A DNA stretch of 64,000 nt, from the NCBI RefSeq assembly GCF_902771435.1, contig NZ_CACXXB010000004.1, positions 1 through 64,000 on the forward strand, in the 5' to 3' direction. This DNA is from an uncultured Methanobrevibacter sp. GTDB taxonomy: Archaea; Methanobacteriota; Methanobacteria; Methanobacteriales; Methanobacteriaceae. The notes under the pieces were generated by a model, which saw nothing but the letters and a program-made list of their open reading frames with translations, had not been told where the DNA came from and made no database searches. Shown piece after piece: positions 19,487 through 28,078 of the stretch (position 1 is the stretch's first letter; every line of letters begins with the position of its first letter). A program made the position numbers and the translations under genes.

Positions 19487-20818
19487 ATGGCTGAAGTTTC
19501 ATATATCAACCCGTTGTCAAACGAAGGAAGACAGATTATAAGACAATACGGGGATTTAAATCAAATATTTGATGAAGACGAATCGATGGTCGACACAATC
19601 ATCCATACAACCAACCAAAGAATATCCGACGATTCAATAATCCCAAAATCCTATGCTGATTATGCCATTAAACGTATCCAATGGGCAATCGAGAAAAAGA
19701 ATAATAAGAATTTCGTTCAGGCTGAATTTGAATACCTTACAAATTCAGATTTATTCACACAGGATGTTGTCGTCTTTCACATTTTATGTCAGGCAATAGC
19801 CATCCAGTTTAATTTGGGTTCACGTGAAACAAGGCTTTTTGTTGAATCCCAGGGAACACTTATTTTAGAGAGATTGGCTAAAATACCCCCAATGACCAGA
19901 GCTGAAATAATCGATGAAGTTCTTGATGAAGTAAAAGTCGACGGTTCCATCCATTGGAAGTCATTGCGTGACGTTGTCGGGTCCAAAAAGCTTAAACTTA
20001 CCGATTTATTAATTGACAGGGGAGACATAATTCTTCAGCAGGAAGACTTTTTAGAAAGATTCAGTGATAATTTTAAAGACAGAAGTCCTGAGAGAATGTA
20101 CGGAATACTTGTAGGTGACAGCGTTAAGGAACAAATCCTATCAAGATTAATAATGCAAAAAACCGAAGAGTACATTGCCAGAATTAAGGAAATGTCTGCA
20201 AGAATCGAAATCCATCCCGCCATCATTGAAATAGGTGAAAATCTAAAAGAGTTCATACCGGATGAAACCAGCAAATACAATCAGTATTATGCAGGAAGCG
20301 GAGGGCTGTTCGGCTCAGTTGAAGCAGGAAAATTAAACCCTGAAGCGTTTCCACCATGCATTAAAGCAACCGTTGAAGGAGTATCTTCCGGTGGACGTAA
20401 TGATGCAATTGTACTGTTACTGACTTCGTTTGCTTCATACGCAAGACTATATCCTAGAATATTTGCATCAGATGAAACCGTTAAAGTATCAGACATGGAT
20501 CCCGACCTGTCAATTACCGAAAATGAGATTCTACCGTTGATTTTTGATGCTGCAGACAACTGTACACCACCTTTGTTTGAAGACCAACCTCAGGAAAAAA
20601 TAAACATCATATCAAAACTGGGCTTTGGAATGCACGATAAGGTCGACATCAACCATGAAGGCGAAACAAAATGGTACACTCCAATGAGCTGCGAGAAAAT
20701 AAAAATCCATCTGCCTCATCTATGCCATCCTGACAAGTCATGCAAAGGCATCAACAATCCCCTATCCTGTTATAGCCGCAAAAAATTCCAGCTTGACAAG
20801 GAAGCACCTAAAGAGTAG
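19487..20818 (+). CDS. priL: DNA primase large subunit PriL
   Basis: The protein has 443 residues. It partners PriS to make RNA/DNA primers. The C-terminal domain carries the conserved cysteines expected for the 4Fe-4S cluster: C291 (FPPC), C359 (DNCTPP), C402 (SCEK) and C413/C419/C428, of which four would be ligands. The motif GVSSGGRNDAIVLLL near residue 297 is also typical. Full length. The last 11 nt overlap the 3' end of the convergent gene at 20808-21338. priS follows 0.7 kb downstream on the same strand, but the intervening opposite gene means separate transcripts. Confidence 0.93.
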   Translation: MAEVSYINPLSNEGRQIIRQYGDLNQIFDEDESMVDTIIHTTNQRISDDSIIPKSYADYAIKRIQWAIEKKNNKNFVQAEFEYLTNSDLFTQDVVVFHILCQAIAIQFNLGSRETRLFVESQGTLILERLAKIPPMTRAEIIDEVLDEVKVDGSIHWKSLRDVVGSKKLKLTDLLIDRGDIILQQEDFLERFSDNFKDRSPERMYGILVGDSVKEQILSRLIMQKTEEYIARIKEMSARIEIHPAIIEIGENLKEFIPDETSKYNQYYAGSGGLFGSVEAGKLNPEAFPPCIKATVEGVSSGGRNDAIVLLLTSFASYARLYPRIFASDETVKVSDMDPDLSITENEILPLIFDAADNCTPPLFEDQPQEKINIISKLGFGMHDKVDINHEGETKWYTPMSCEKIKIHLPHLCHPDKSCKGINNPLSCYSRKKFQLDKEAPKE

Positions 20819-21338
20819 ATTCTGAAAATTTGAATGGATTGTGGTCTTCATAGATTGCATCATAATACTTGTTTAAAATCTTTGATTCCCACATGTTATA
20901 GTTGGCCCGTTCGTTTTTCTCGAAATTATAAGCCAATATTCCAATGGTACGCTCGTACTCGTCAATATCCTTATTTTCACAAAAATCAGTAATTATATCC
21001 GGAATGTATTCACAGGGGTCATCACTGCTGAATTCCAGAAATTCCTCATATTCGCTTTTGGAAAAGAAATCCTCTTCACTAACCGGCTGTTCATGAGATT
21101 CAATTGTGAATAATTCAATGTAAATTTCAGTGGCCAAATGCAGCTGATTAAAATCAACACCCAATCCATAAACATTTCCGGTTTCCAGATTTAGGACAGT
21201 GTGGCCTGTTTTAATGCCTGCCTGCCAATTGTCATAAGCCGGCTTTACAATCTCTTCGGGAGATAAACCTGATAAAACTGTTTTTAAGTGTTCGACACCA
21301 ATTACTTCTACAAACTCTTCCATGCAGTTATATTTCAT
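20808..21338 (-). CDS. Conserved-looking protein of unknown function
   Basis: The protein has 176 residues, is strongly acidic and soluble. Notable segments are VLSGLSPEEIVKPAYDNWQ, TGHTVLNLETGNVYGLGVD and AYNFEKNERANYNMWE. I do not recognise a family or catalytic motif. It lies between the two primase subunit genes on the opposite strand and overlaps the priL end by 11 nt. Its own upstream region (21339-21492) is shared with priS and is AT-rich. Coding looks real because of length, acidic character and normal codon use. Confidence 0.65.
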   Translation of the reverse strand: MKYNCMEEFVEVIGVEHLKTVLSGLSPEEIVKPAYDNWQAGIKTGHTVLNLETGNVYGLGVDFNQLHLATEIYIELFTIESHEQPVSEEDFFSKSEYEEFLEFSSDDPCEYIPDIITDFCENKDIDEYERTIGILAYNFEKNERANYNMWESKILNKYYDAIYEDHNPFKFSESTL

Positions 21339-21492
21339 AATTATTAATAATAAATTTTTTTAAAAAAAAAAGAATGGGAAGAATTAATGTTGAACGCCTA
21401 AATCATTTCATTTAATAGGATTAGCCAAAGACCACAATTGCACAAAAGCACACATCAAATAAAATAAATACTTTGAAAATAAAATTATAATC

Positions 21493-22470
21493 ATGTTTTC
21501 AAAAGCTACAATAAAAGAGCGAAGACAATATTACCGGGAGGAATGGGACCCTAAAGACTTGCCTGAATTCATCTCCAAAGAAATTAAAAAAAGAGAGTTC
21601 GGTTTTGACCATAACGGAAAAGGTCCTAACGACAGATACAAAGTCTTTAGAGGAACTGAATCTTTAAGAAAATTCCTACGATATAAGGCGCCATTTGCAG
21701 CATACATTTCAGTAGCTTTTTACAATAATCCCAGAAGAAGGGAAGACTGGCTGAAAGCCGAATATATTTTCGATGTTGATGCAAAAGACATTCCAATCAG
21801 GTCATGTCAATGCGATGGTGTATGTGAAATATGTCTTGGCGAAGCTTTGGAAATTGTTAACACACTCATTGACACTCTGGAAGGGGATTTGGGTCTTAAA
21901 AATATTCATTTGATATATTCAGGAAGAGGATATCACATAAGGATTCTTGATGAGGAGATGATGGTTGCAAACAGCGAGCTGAGGTCTGAAGTATTGAAGT
22001 ATGTTGCGGGAGCGGAAGTTCCTAAATCTCAATTCATAAACTCAGAGATTTCCAATAAGAGTTTTAACTTTGAACACTTCTCAATTCCAATAGGATATTC
22101 CAAAATATTTACAGATAAGGTCAAATTCAATATCCAGCATCTGGTTGGCAATGAAAAGCTTGACGGAATCAATCCCAAGTTAATGAAGGACATTATGGCT
22201 TCAAGACATCACCTTGAACAGGACAACTGGGGACTGTTTAAAAGTGAAATCGGACCTAGGCGCTATAAAAATCTTGTTGAAGCCATGGCAAGAGTCAATC
22301 TGGCAACAATCGATGCAAAGGTAACCATTGACCTGAAAAGGATTTTAAGACTTCCTTCATCACTTCACTCAAAGGTCAGCATGAAATGTATGGAAGTTAA
22401 AAACAGAGAGACATTCGACCCATTTGACAAAGCCGTTCCAAAATTTGTCTATGAAAGAAAAGGTGTTTAA
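21493..22470 (+). CDS. priS: DNA primase small catalytic subunit PriS
   Basis: The protein has 325 residues. It is the catalytic subunit of archaeo-eukaryotic primase. The catalytic acidic pair is in YIFDVDAKD (D94, D96). A zinc knuckle follows directly (C105, C107, C111, C114). The motif IYSGRGYHIRILDEE near residue 145 is the SGRG..H family signature. The C-terminal part has LRLPSSLHSKV. Length is slightly under most archaeal PriS but the domain is complete. The small gene at 22472 begins 1 nt after its stop codon and is probably co-transcribed. Confidence 0.95.
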   Translation: MFSKATIKERRQYYREEWDPKDLPEFISKEIKKREFGFDHNGKGPNDRYKVFRGTESLRKFLRYKAPFAAYISVAFYNNPRRREDWLKAEYIFDVDAKDIPIRSCQCDGVCEICLGEALEIVNTLIDTLEGDLGLKNIHLIYSGRGYHIRILDEEMMVANSELRSEVLKYVAGAEVPKSQFINSEISNKSFNFEHFSIPIGYSKIFTDKVKFNIQHLVGNEKLDGINPKLMKDIMASRHHLEQDNWGLFKSEIGPRRYKNLVEAMARVNLATIDAKVTIDLKRILRLPSSLHSKVSMKCMEVKNRETFDPFDKAVPKFVYERKGV

Positions 22471-22471
22471 A

Positions 22472-22729
22472 ATGGAAGATATTTTAAGTGATATTTTAAG
22501 AAAAAGTCCTCATTTTGATGAAATAAATGAAAATAGATTCGTTCCTGAGTATTTAGGTTTGATTGTGAATGGCGTTGTCGTATATCATGTAAACTGGATA
22601 GACATTGTAGAAAATGAAGTGATATTCATGCACAAGGACATCCAAACCCATCCGATTGTCTCCATCGTCCTGGATAACCTTAACTCAATGATGATCATTA
22701 CCAGTGACGGAATAAAAAAAGTATTGTAA
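22472..22729 (+). CDS. Small unknown protein downstream of priS
   Basis: The protein has 85 residues. I take ATG 22472 as the start because AAAGGTG at 22458-22464, inside the end of priS, is a well-spaced ribosome binding site. An in-frame start at 22424 would overlap priS and add 16 residues. The sequence contains VPEYLGLIVNGVVVYHVNWIDIVEN and ends TSDGIKKVL. It looks like a compact beta-rich domain of unknown role. Translational coupling to priS suggests a replication-linked function, without direct evidence. Confidence 0.65.
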   Translation: MEDILSDILRKSPHFDEINENRFVPEYLGLIVNGVVVYHVNWIDIVENEVIFMHKDIQTHPIVSIVLDNLNSMMIITSDGIKKVL

Positions 22730-23302
22730 TCAGTCTGTACTGAAACATTTGTCTATTATTTTTCGAGAAATCACATCAGGGGCATCATCGGCAGGAACAA
22801 CATTCCAGTTATAAGTGAATTTCTGTGACCTTTCACGGTTTTCCCTAAGTGATTCAATGTTTTCAAACATTTCCGTTTCTTCATCACGTGAACTGATTCT
22901 TCTAAGTGACTCTTCAGGAGTGATATCCAAAAAGAACATGCAGTCAGATGTCGGAAGAACGAATGATACAATCTTATAGGTTATTGTATTAATAATATCC
23001 GGAAGATACATTACCGCCAGGATATACCTTGAAAAGATTACTACATCAACATCACTGTTGTAATAGTACATGTGAACTGACCTGATTGCATCAAGACCGA
23101 AATAAATTGTAGCTTTAATGTGATTTAATTTTCCTGTTTTTAAGAGAGCCTGTTTTGATTTTCTACCGAATTTATTGTCAGAACACGGATGGGAACGAAT
23201 AGTAACATCCCTTCCCTTTTTTTGGTATGCTTCGGCAATCAGATTGACCTGTGTGTCCTTGCCTGAACCATCCAATCCATCAATAACAATAAATTTATTC
23301 AT
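22730..23302 (-). CDS. tmk: Thymidylate-kinase-like protein
   Basis: The protein has 190 residues. The P-loop reads GLDGSGKDT at residues 9-17. A Tmk-type DR[YF]-like segment is modified here to IFSRYILAVMYL. The LID region carries SLRRISSRDEETEMFE. Usual dTMP kinases have GLDGSGKTTQ and a stricter DRY motif, so this may be a diverged dTMP kinase or a related nucleotide kinase. The stop codon abuts the stop of the convergent small gene. Upstream, cofH ends 12 nt before its start, so both are read from the cofH promoter. Confidence 0.7.
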   Translation of the reverse strand: MNKFIVIDGLDGSGKDTQVNLIAEAYQKKGRDVTIRSHPCSDNKFGRKSKQALLKTGKLNHIKATIYFGLDAIRSVHMYYYNSDVDVVIFSRYILAVMYLPDIINTITYKIVSFVLPTSDCMFFLDITPEESLRRISSRDEETEMFENIESLRENRERSQKFTYNWNVVPADDAPDVISRKIIDKCFSTD

Positions 23303-23314
23303 ATCATCACTTAA

Positions 23315-24433
23315 TCAGTCAATGGGATAAAATTCTGTGTATTTTGAATTCCTCTCTACTGGATTACGGTTCAAATCCTTAACCATCCTGGATAGGAAAT
23401 CAATAGAGGCATCTACACCATCTGGTGCTCCGGATGCTTCAGACAGTTCATCTCCACCTAATGTACCGCCCAAATCATTAGCACCTGCAGTCAGTATGAC
23501 CTGTGCAAACCTGAATCCCAATTTTACCCATGACACCTGGATATTAGGGATAATGTCTCTAAGCATTAGTCTTGAAACTGCATATAACTTTAAATCCTGA
23601 GTTCCTGTAGCTCCAAGATCAGAGTTACCTTCTAAAAATATTGGAGCGTATTCACGCATAAATGTCATTGGGATGAACTCTGTAAATCCTCCAGTATCCT
23701 CTTGAATTTGTCTGATAATATCAATGTGTTCCACCCTTTCCTCTAAAGTTTCAACATGACCGTACATTATTGTTGCTGAGCCAGGAATTCCGACTTCCTG
23801 AGCTGTTTTTACAATATCAATCCATTCAGCCACACTAACCTTTTGGGGACATATTATTTCCCTTGACCTGTCTGTCAATATCTCTGCAGCTGTTCCCGGC
23901 AATGTGTCAAGACCTGCATTCTTAAGTATTTCAAATCCTTCCGCAATGTCAATTCCGGAAACCCTACAGGCATCCCTGACCATTGTAGGTGAAAAACCGT
24001 GTATTGCAACATCAGGATGTGCATCCTTCAGCAAAGTCAACAGATGTACATAATAGTCAATATCAGCATCTTTAAGCACACCACCCATCAATGTGAATTC
24101 ACGAGCGCCGTTAGCCACGGCACCTTCCGCCTTGGCCAGAATCTGCTCGTCATTCAAGATGTAGGCATCAGGGTCATCGGCATCCTTTCCGAATGCACAA
24201 AAACTACATCTAACAGTGCAGATATTTGTAAAATTGATATTACAGTTGTTAATGAATGTTACGTCGTCTCCAACGAGTTTGTGTCTTAAAAAATCAGCAG
24301 TTGCAAGTAAAGGGTATAGTTCTGGCCCTTTAATATTCATTAAATGATTAGCTTCCTCAACAGTGATTGATTCATCCAATGATTTTGTTAGAATCCTTTC
24401 TGTTTTAGAAGAAATGGGTAGTTTATCAAACAT
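23315..24433 (-). CDS. cofH: FO synthase subunit CofH
   Basis: The protein has 372 residues and is a radical SAM enzyme. It joins the tyrosine-derived hydroxybenzyl group to 5-amino-6-ribitylaminouracil on the way to FO and F420. The cluster-binding motif is CTVRCSFC (C72, C76, C79). Family signatures VTFINNCNINFTNIC, LMGGVLKDADI, PGTAAEIL and GANDLGGTL are all present. CofG is not in the window. Divergent from comD; the 190-bp space between is AT-rich with several TATA-like stretches. Confidence 0.94.
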   Translation of the reverse strand: MFDKLPISSKTERILTKSLDESITVEEANHLMNIKGPELYPLLATADFLRHKLVGDDVTFINNCNINFTNICTVRCSFCAFGKDADDPDAYILNDEQILAKAEGAVANGAREFTLMGGVLKDADIDYYVHLLTLLKDAHPDVAIHGFSPTMVRDACRVSGIDIAEGFEILKNAGLDTLPGTAAEILTDRSREIICPQKVSVAEWIDIVKTAQEVGIPGSATIMYGHVETLEERVEHIDIIRQIQEDTGGFTEFIPMTFMREYAPIFLEGNSDLGATGTQDLKLYAVSRLMLRDIIPNIQVSWVKLGFRFAQVILTAGANDLGGTLGGDELSEASGAPDGVDASIDFLSRMVKDLNRNPVERNSKYTEFYPID

Positions 24434-24624
24434 GATTTTATATAAGTTAAAAGTTAAATAAAAAGGTTACTATTAATTATAGTTATTTTATGAAAATATA
24501 GATTAATTAAAGTTAAATTATAATAAAATTATTCATGATATGCTGAATTAAATGATTATTTATAATTTAAATATATTTTTATACTATTTTAAATAAAATA
24601 AGTTAATATAAATAATGATGTGAT

Positions 24625-25119
24625 ATGATGGATAGTAGTGAAGCTATTTATGATGGACTTAAAGACAGCGGAATCGATTTTATTGTAAGCGTTCCCTGCG
24701 TAAACCTATCAAAATTATTGAATATGATTGATGAAGATTCAGAGATAATCCATATTCCAGTTACACGTGAAGAGGAAGGAATTGGAATATGTGCAGGAGC
24801 ATATCTCGGCGGGAAAAACCCTGCAATTCTGATGCAGAATTCAGGACTTGGAAACTCAATCAATGCATTGAAATCCCTGATGGAACTGTATGAATTTCCA
24901 CTTTTAATGATAATGAGCCATAGGGGAACAGAAGGCGAAAACATATGCGGACAGGTTCCTATGGGCCAGTCAACTCCAAGAATTTTGGAAGGCATGGATT
25001 TCAAATTCTTCAAACCAGGAAATCCTGAAGGAGCATATGAAGACATAATTGAAGCATGGGACTTATCCACAGAAGAGGGAAGACCTGTCAGCGTACTATT
25101 GGAGATAAAATACTGGTGA
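24625..25119 (+). CDS. comD: Sulfopyruvate decarboxylase alpha subunit
   Basis: The protein has 164 residues. With ComE it decarboxylates sulfopyruvate to sulfoacetaldehyde in coenzyme M synthesis. It is the TPP-pyrimidine-binding half: [12 protein letters not shown] near the N-terminus, the conserved glutamate in [17 protein letters not shown], then [14 protein letters not shown] and MSHRG. Two ATGs in a row occur at 24625 and 24628. comE starts 4 nt after its stop codon. The two-gene form is found in Methanocaldococcus and Methanobacteriales. It converges with the operon containing comA. Confidence 0.93.
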   Translation: MMDSSEAIYDGLKDSGIDFIVSVPCVNLSKLLNMIDEDSEIIHIPVTREEEGIGICAGAYLGGKNPAILMQNSGLGNSINALKSLMELYEFPLLMIMSHRGTEGENICGQVPMGQSTPRILEGMDFKFFKPGNPEGAYEDIIEAWDLSTEEGRPVSVLLEIKYW

Positions 25120-25123
25120 TAAC

Positions 25124-25663
25124 ATGGCAAGATATGAAGCTATCGAAGATATAATGAAAAACATTGACGATGAACTAATAGTCTGCAATATCGGATTTCC
25201 ATCAAGAGAATTATACGAAATTGACGACAGGGATGAAAACTTCTATATGATTGGTTCAATGGGGCTTGCCTCATCAATAGGTTTAGGACTGGCACTGGCA
25301 AGACCTGATAAGGACATAGTTGTCATTGACGGAGACGGATCACTTCTGATGAACATGGGATCACTTGTAACTATTTTTGCTGCAAACCCTTCAAATTTAA
25401 CCTGGATTGTTATTGACAATGGCGCCTATGGTTCAACAGGCAATCAGGACACCTATGCACAGCTAATTGATTTGGTTGAAATTGCAAAAAGCGTCGGATT
25501 TAAAAACAGCTATGATTTTAAGGACATTGATTTAAAGGAGATAATAGCCAGCGAAGATGCAAGCTTTATCGTCTACAATACAGAATCCGGCAATTCAAAA
25601 GCACCAATCATTGATTTGACACCAATTGAAATTAAAAAAAGATTCATGAACGCCATCAAATAG
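25124..25663 (+). CDS. comE: Sulfopyruvate decarboxylase beta subunit
   Basis: The protein has 179 residues. It is the TPP-diphosphate-binding half of sulfopyruvate decarboxylase. The thiamine diphosphate motif begins GDGS at residue 70 and ends with the DNG at 98-100, the normal spacing. IGSMGLASSIGLGLALARP is the typical upstream helix. Directly coupled to comD. The stop at 25663 is followed by about 95 nt before the end of the convergent hdrA-like gene. Confidence 0.93.
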   Translation: MARYEAIEDIMKNIDDELIVCNIGFPSRELYEIDDRDENFYMIGSMGLASSIGLGLALARPDKDIVVIDGDGSLLMNMGSLVTIFAANPSNLTWIVIDNGAYGSTGNQDTYAQLIDLVEIAKSVGFKNSYDFKDIDLKEIIASEDASFIVYNTESGNSKAPIIDLTPIEIKKRFMNAIK

Positions 25664-25720
25664 CAATGGCTACATTGAATTCTATTTTTCCTTAAAAAAA
25701 CCATCATCAAATCCATATTA

Positions 25721-25764
25721 GACTAAAAAAAAGAAAAAAATGCAAATTAGTTAAGCACTAATTT
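25721..25764 (-). terminator. Hairpin plus T-run ending the hdr-like operon
   Basis: AAATTAG at 25744-25750 and CTAATTT at 25758-25764 form a 7-bp inverted repeat with a 7-nt loop that includes the stop codon of the hdrA-like gene. On the minus strand the hairpin is followed by two runs of T interrupted by one C, between about 25741 and 25721. This matches T-rich archaeal termination. Confidence 0.55.
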
Positions 25765-28076
25765 ACAGTGTTCTCAGCTTCGTCCAGCTCTGCAATTTTA
25801 GCATCAAAATCATTGAATTTACGGGCAAGACCTGAGAAATAAGGGATATAAACTTTTGAGAATGTGAGTCTTTGAGAATCTTCTCCCAACTCTTCAATTC
25901 TGTCTTTAACACGCTGTATTTTACGTTCAACCTCATCATACATCAAATCACCAGGGAATTCACCGATGAACACTCCGTCAGCACCGTTATCCAGTGCATA
26001 GTGAATATGCTTTGGACTTACACGATTTACTGAAATGACTTTAATGATATGGATTGATTCCGGATATTTGAGTCTGTTAACTCCAATGTTATCAGCTGCA
26101 GTGTATCCGATGTTATCTAAAAATACAAGTATCATGCGCTCGCCCTCTTGCTTTTTAGACAATACTCCCTTGATGGTAGCCAATATCTTTTCGTCAATGT
26201 TACCGTTTACATGAATAGCCCTCTGGTTACATCCAACAAGACATTTACCGCAACCGGTACAGCTCATAGGATCTATATAGATTTCATCATTCTGAATGCT
26301 CATTGATTTGTATTTGCAACGTTTGATACATTCGCCGCAAACGGTACACTTTTTAGTATCGATTTCAGCAATGAACGGTTCTATTTCCACACCGCCATAA
26401 TTATATTCGCTGACCTTTGCTGCTGCGGCTGTCGCCTGCATGATTGAATCTGTTATGTCTTTTGGGTCATGTGCCGTTCCGCAGACGAAAATTCCCTGAA
26501 CATCAGTGGCAATCGGCTTGATTTTCGGATGGGATTCCTTGATAAAACCGTCTTCAGTTGTTCCGACATTCAGGATTTCAGCTATTTCCTTTGTACCTTC
26601 TGACGGTTCCATTGCAGTAGAAAGCACTACCATGTCCGCCTCGATTTCTACAAATTCCCCTTTTAGGGTATCTTCAGTCCTTACTATGAAATTGTCTCCT
26701 TTTTTGACCACTTCACCAGGACGGCCTCTCAAGAACCTCACTTCATTTTCCTGAGTGTGCTTGTAGTATTTTTCAAACATTCCAGGAGTTCTGATATCCG
26801 TATAGCATATTAAAACATCAGTATCAGGATATTTGTGCTTTATGATGTTTGCATTCTTTAGGGCTACAGTACAGCATATCTTTGAACAGTATTTATGTCC
26901 GTCCGGCTTTTCATCTCTTGAACCGACGCACTGTATCATTACAACACGTTTTGGAACTTCACCGTTTGATTTAAGGAGCTTTCCTTTTGTAGGACCGTTA
27001 ACTCCTGTGATACGTCCCAGTTCTGATTGGGTTATTACATCATCATATCTTGTATAACCGTATTCAGGACGCTTGTCCATGTCAAACAGCTTATGGCCTG
27101 TCGCCACGATAATTGATCCTACCTGAAGAGGAATCCTTTCAGGCTTTCCTCTTAACTTGATTGCCTTCATGGTACATGCCTTTACACAGTTACTGCATTT
27201 AGTACAGTTGTCCATGTCAATTACATAGCTTTCAGGATAAGATTGACCGAACGGTCTGTAGATTGCTTTTCTTGTGGAGAGATTGTCATTCCAGTCATTC
27301 GGAACCTCCACTTCACATGCCTCTGCACATTTTCCGCATGCGATACACTTTTCAGTGTCAACATATCTTGGGGATTTCTCTAAAATCAGATTATATGTTC
27401 CTGCCCTTCTTTCAGCTTCAATGACCTTAGTGTTTGTTAAAACGCAAATGTTTTCATTCCAGACAAGCTCGTTTAGAATTGGATTTAATAGACACATTCC
27501 ACATTCTTCAGCTATTTTTACCGGCGAGAAAACCTTACCTATTTTGGCCATATGTCCTCCGATTGATGGGGACTGCTCTATCAATGTTACCTTGATTCCC
27601 TGCTTTGCAAGTGACAGCGCAGCATTCATTCCGGCAATTCCCCCTCCAATGACAGCAACTTCGTCCGGAGTCTGGCAGTAAATCGGATCCACCGCATCGG
27701 ATTGCTTTACCTTTTCAATAGATGCATTTATTAGAGTAATTGCTTTGTCAGTTGCCTTTTGCCTGTCATCGTGAACCCATGAACATTGCTCACGTATATT
27801 TGCCATATCCATCAAATAGGGATTTAGAGGTTTTACATAGTCCTGGAAAGTTTTTTCATGAGAAATCGGTGAACATGCCGCAACCACAACACGGTCAAGG
27901 TCATGGTCAAATATTGCATCACGAATTATCTTACGGCCATTTAAGGAACATAAGTTCTCAAACTGCCCAATGAATTCCACGTCAAGCTCCTGTCTGACCC
28001 TGTCCAAATCAACAATATCTGCAATATTTCCTCCGCATTCACATAAAAACACGCCAACTTTCAAATCACCCCTCAT
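25758..28076 (-). CDS. HdrA-like flavoprotein with cysteine-free MvhD-like domain
   Basis: The protein has 772 residues. It resembles the FAD subunit of heterodisulfide reductase: N-terminal LCECGGNI (C12, C14), FAD-binding VIGGGIAGMNAALSLAKQG near residue 140, and ferredoxin-type motifs CIACGKCAEAC (about 244), CTKCSNCVKAC (about 292), CTVCGECIKRC (about 576) and CTGCGKCLVGC (about 606). Canonical methanogen HdrA stops near residue 650. Here residues 648-772 add an MvhD/FlpD-like domain in which every cysteine normally holding the 2Fe-2S cluster is replaced (FLDNIGY, VNRV, GEFPGDLMY). Last gene of the comA operon, 2 nt after the HdrB-like gene. I infer electron transfer for coenzyme M synthesis or a related reductive step, not the classic heterodisulfide reaction. 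Confidence 0.88.
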   Translation of the reverse strand: MRGDLKVGVFLCECGGNIADIVDLDRVRQELDVEFIGQFENLCSLNGRKIIRDAIFDHDLDRVVVAACSPISHEKTFQDYVKPLNPYLMDMANIREQCSWVHDDRQKATDKAITLINASIEKVKQSDAVDPIYCQTPDEVAVIGGGIAGMNAALSLAKQGIKVTLIEQSPSIGGHMAKIGKVFSPVKIAEECGMCLLNPILNELVWNENICVLTNTKVIEAERRAGTYNLILEKSPRYVDTEKCIACGKCAEACEVEVPNDWNDNLSTRKAIYRPFGQSYPESYVIDMDNCTKCSNCVKACTMKAIKLRGKPERIPLQVGSIIVATGHKLFDMDKRPEYGYTRYDDVITQSELGRITGVNGPTKGKLLKSNGEVPKRVVMIQCVGSRDEKPDGHKYCSKICCTVALKNANIIKHKYPDTDVLICYTDIRTPGMFEKYYKHTQENEVRFLRGRPGEVVKKGDNFIVRTEDTLKGEFVEIEADMVVLSTAMEPSEGTKEIAEILNVGTTEDGFIKESHPKIKPIATDVQGIFVCGTAHDPKDITDSIMQATAAAAKVSEYNYGGVEIEPFIAEIDTKKCTVCGECIKRCKYKSMSIQNDEIYIDPMSCTGCGKCLVGCNQRAIHVNGNIDEKILATIKGVLSKKQEGERMILVFLDNIGYTAADNIGVNRLKYPESIHIIKVISVNRVSPKHIHYALDNGADGVFIGEFPGDLMYDEVERKIQRVKDRIEELGEDSQRLTFSKVYIPYFSGLARKFNDFDAKIAELDEAENTVN

Positions 28077-28078
28077 TT

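Noticed and set aside
22424-22471. Longer N-terminus for the small protein after priS
   Set aside because: It would be read inside priS in another frame. The ribosome binding site at 22458-22464 fits the start at 22472.
24625-25663. comD-comE as acetolactate synthase or phosphonopyruvate decarboxylase
   Set aside because: The split into two short subunits, the [12 protein letters not shown] start and the neighbouring comA favour sulfopyruvate decarboxylase.
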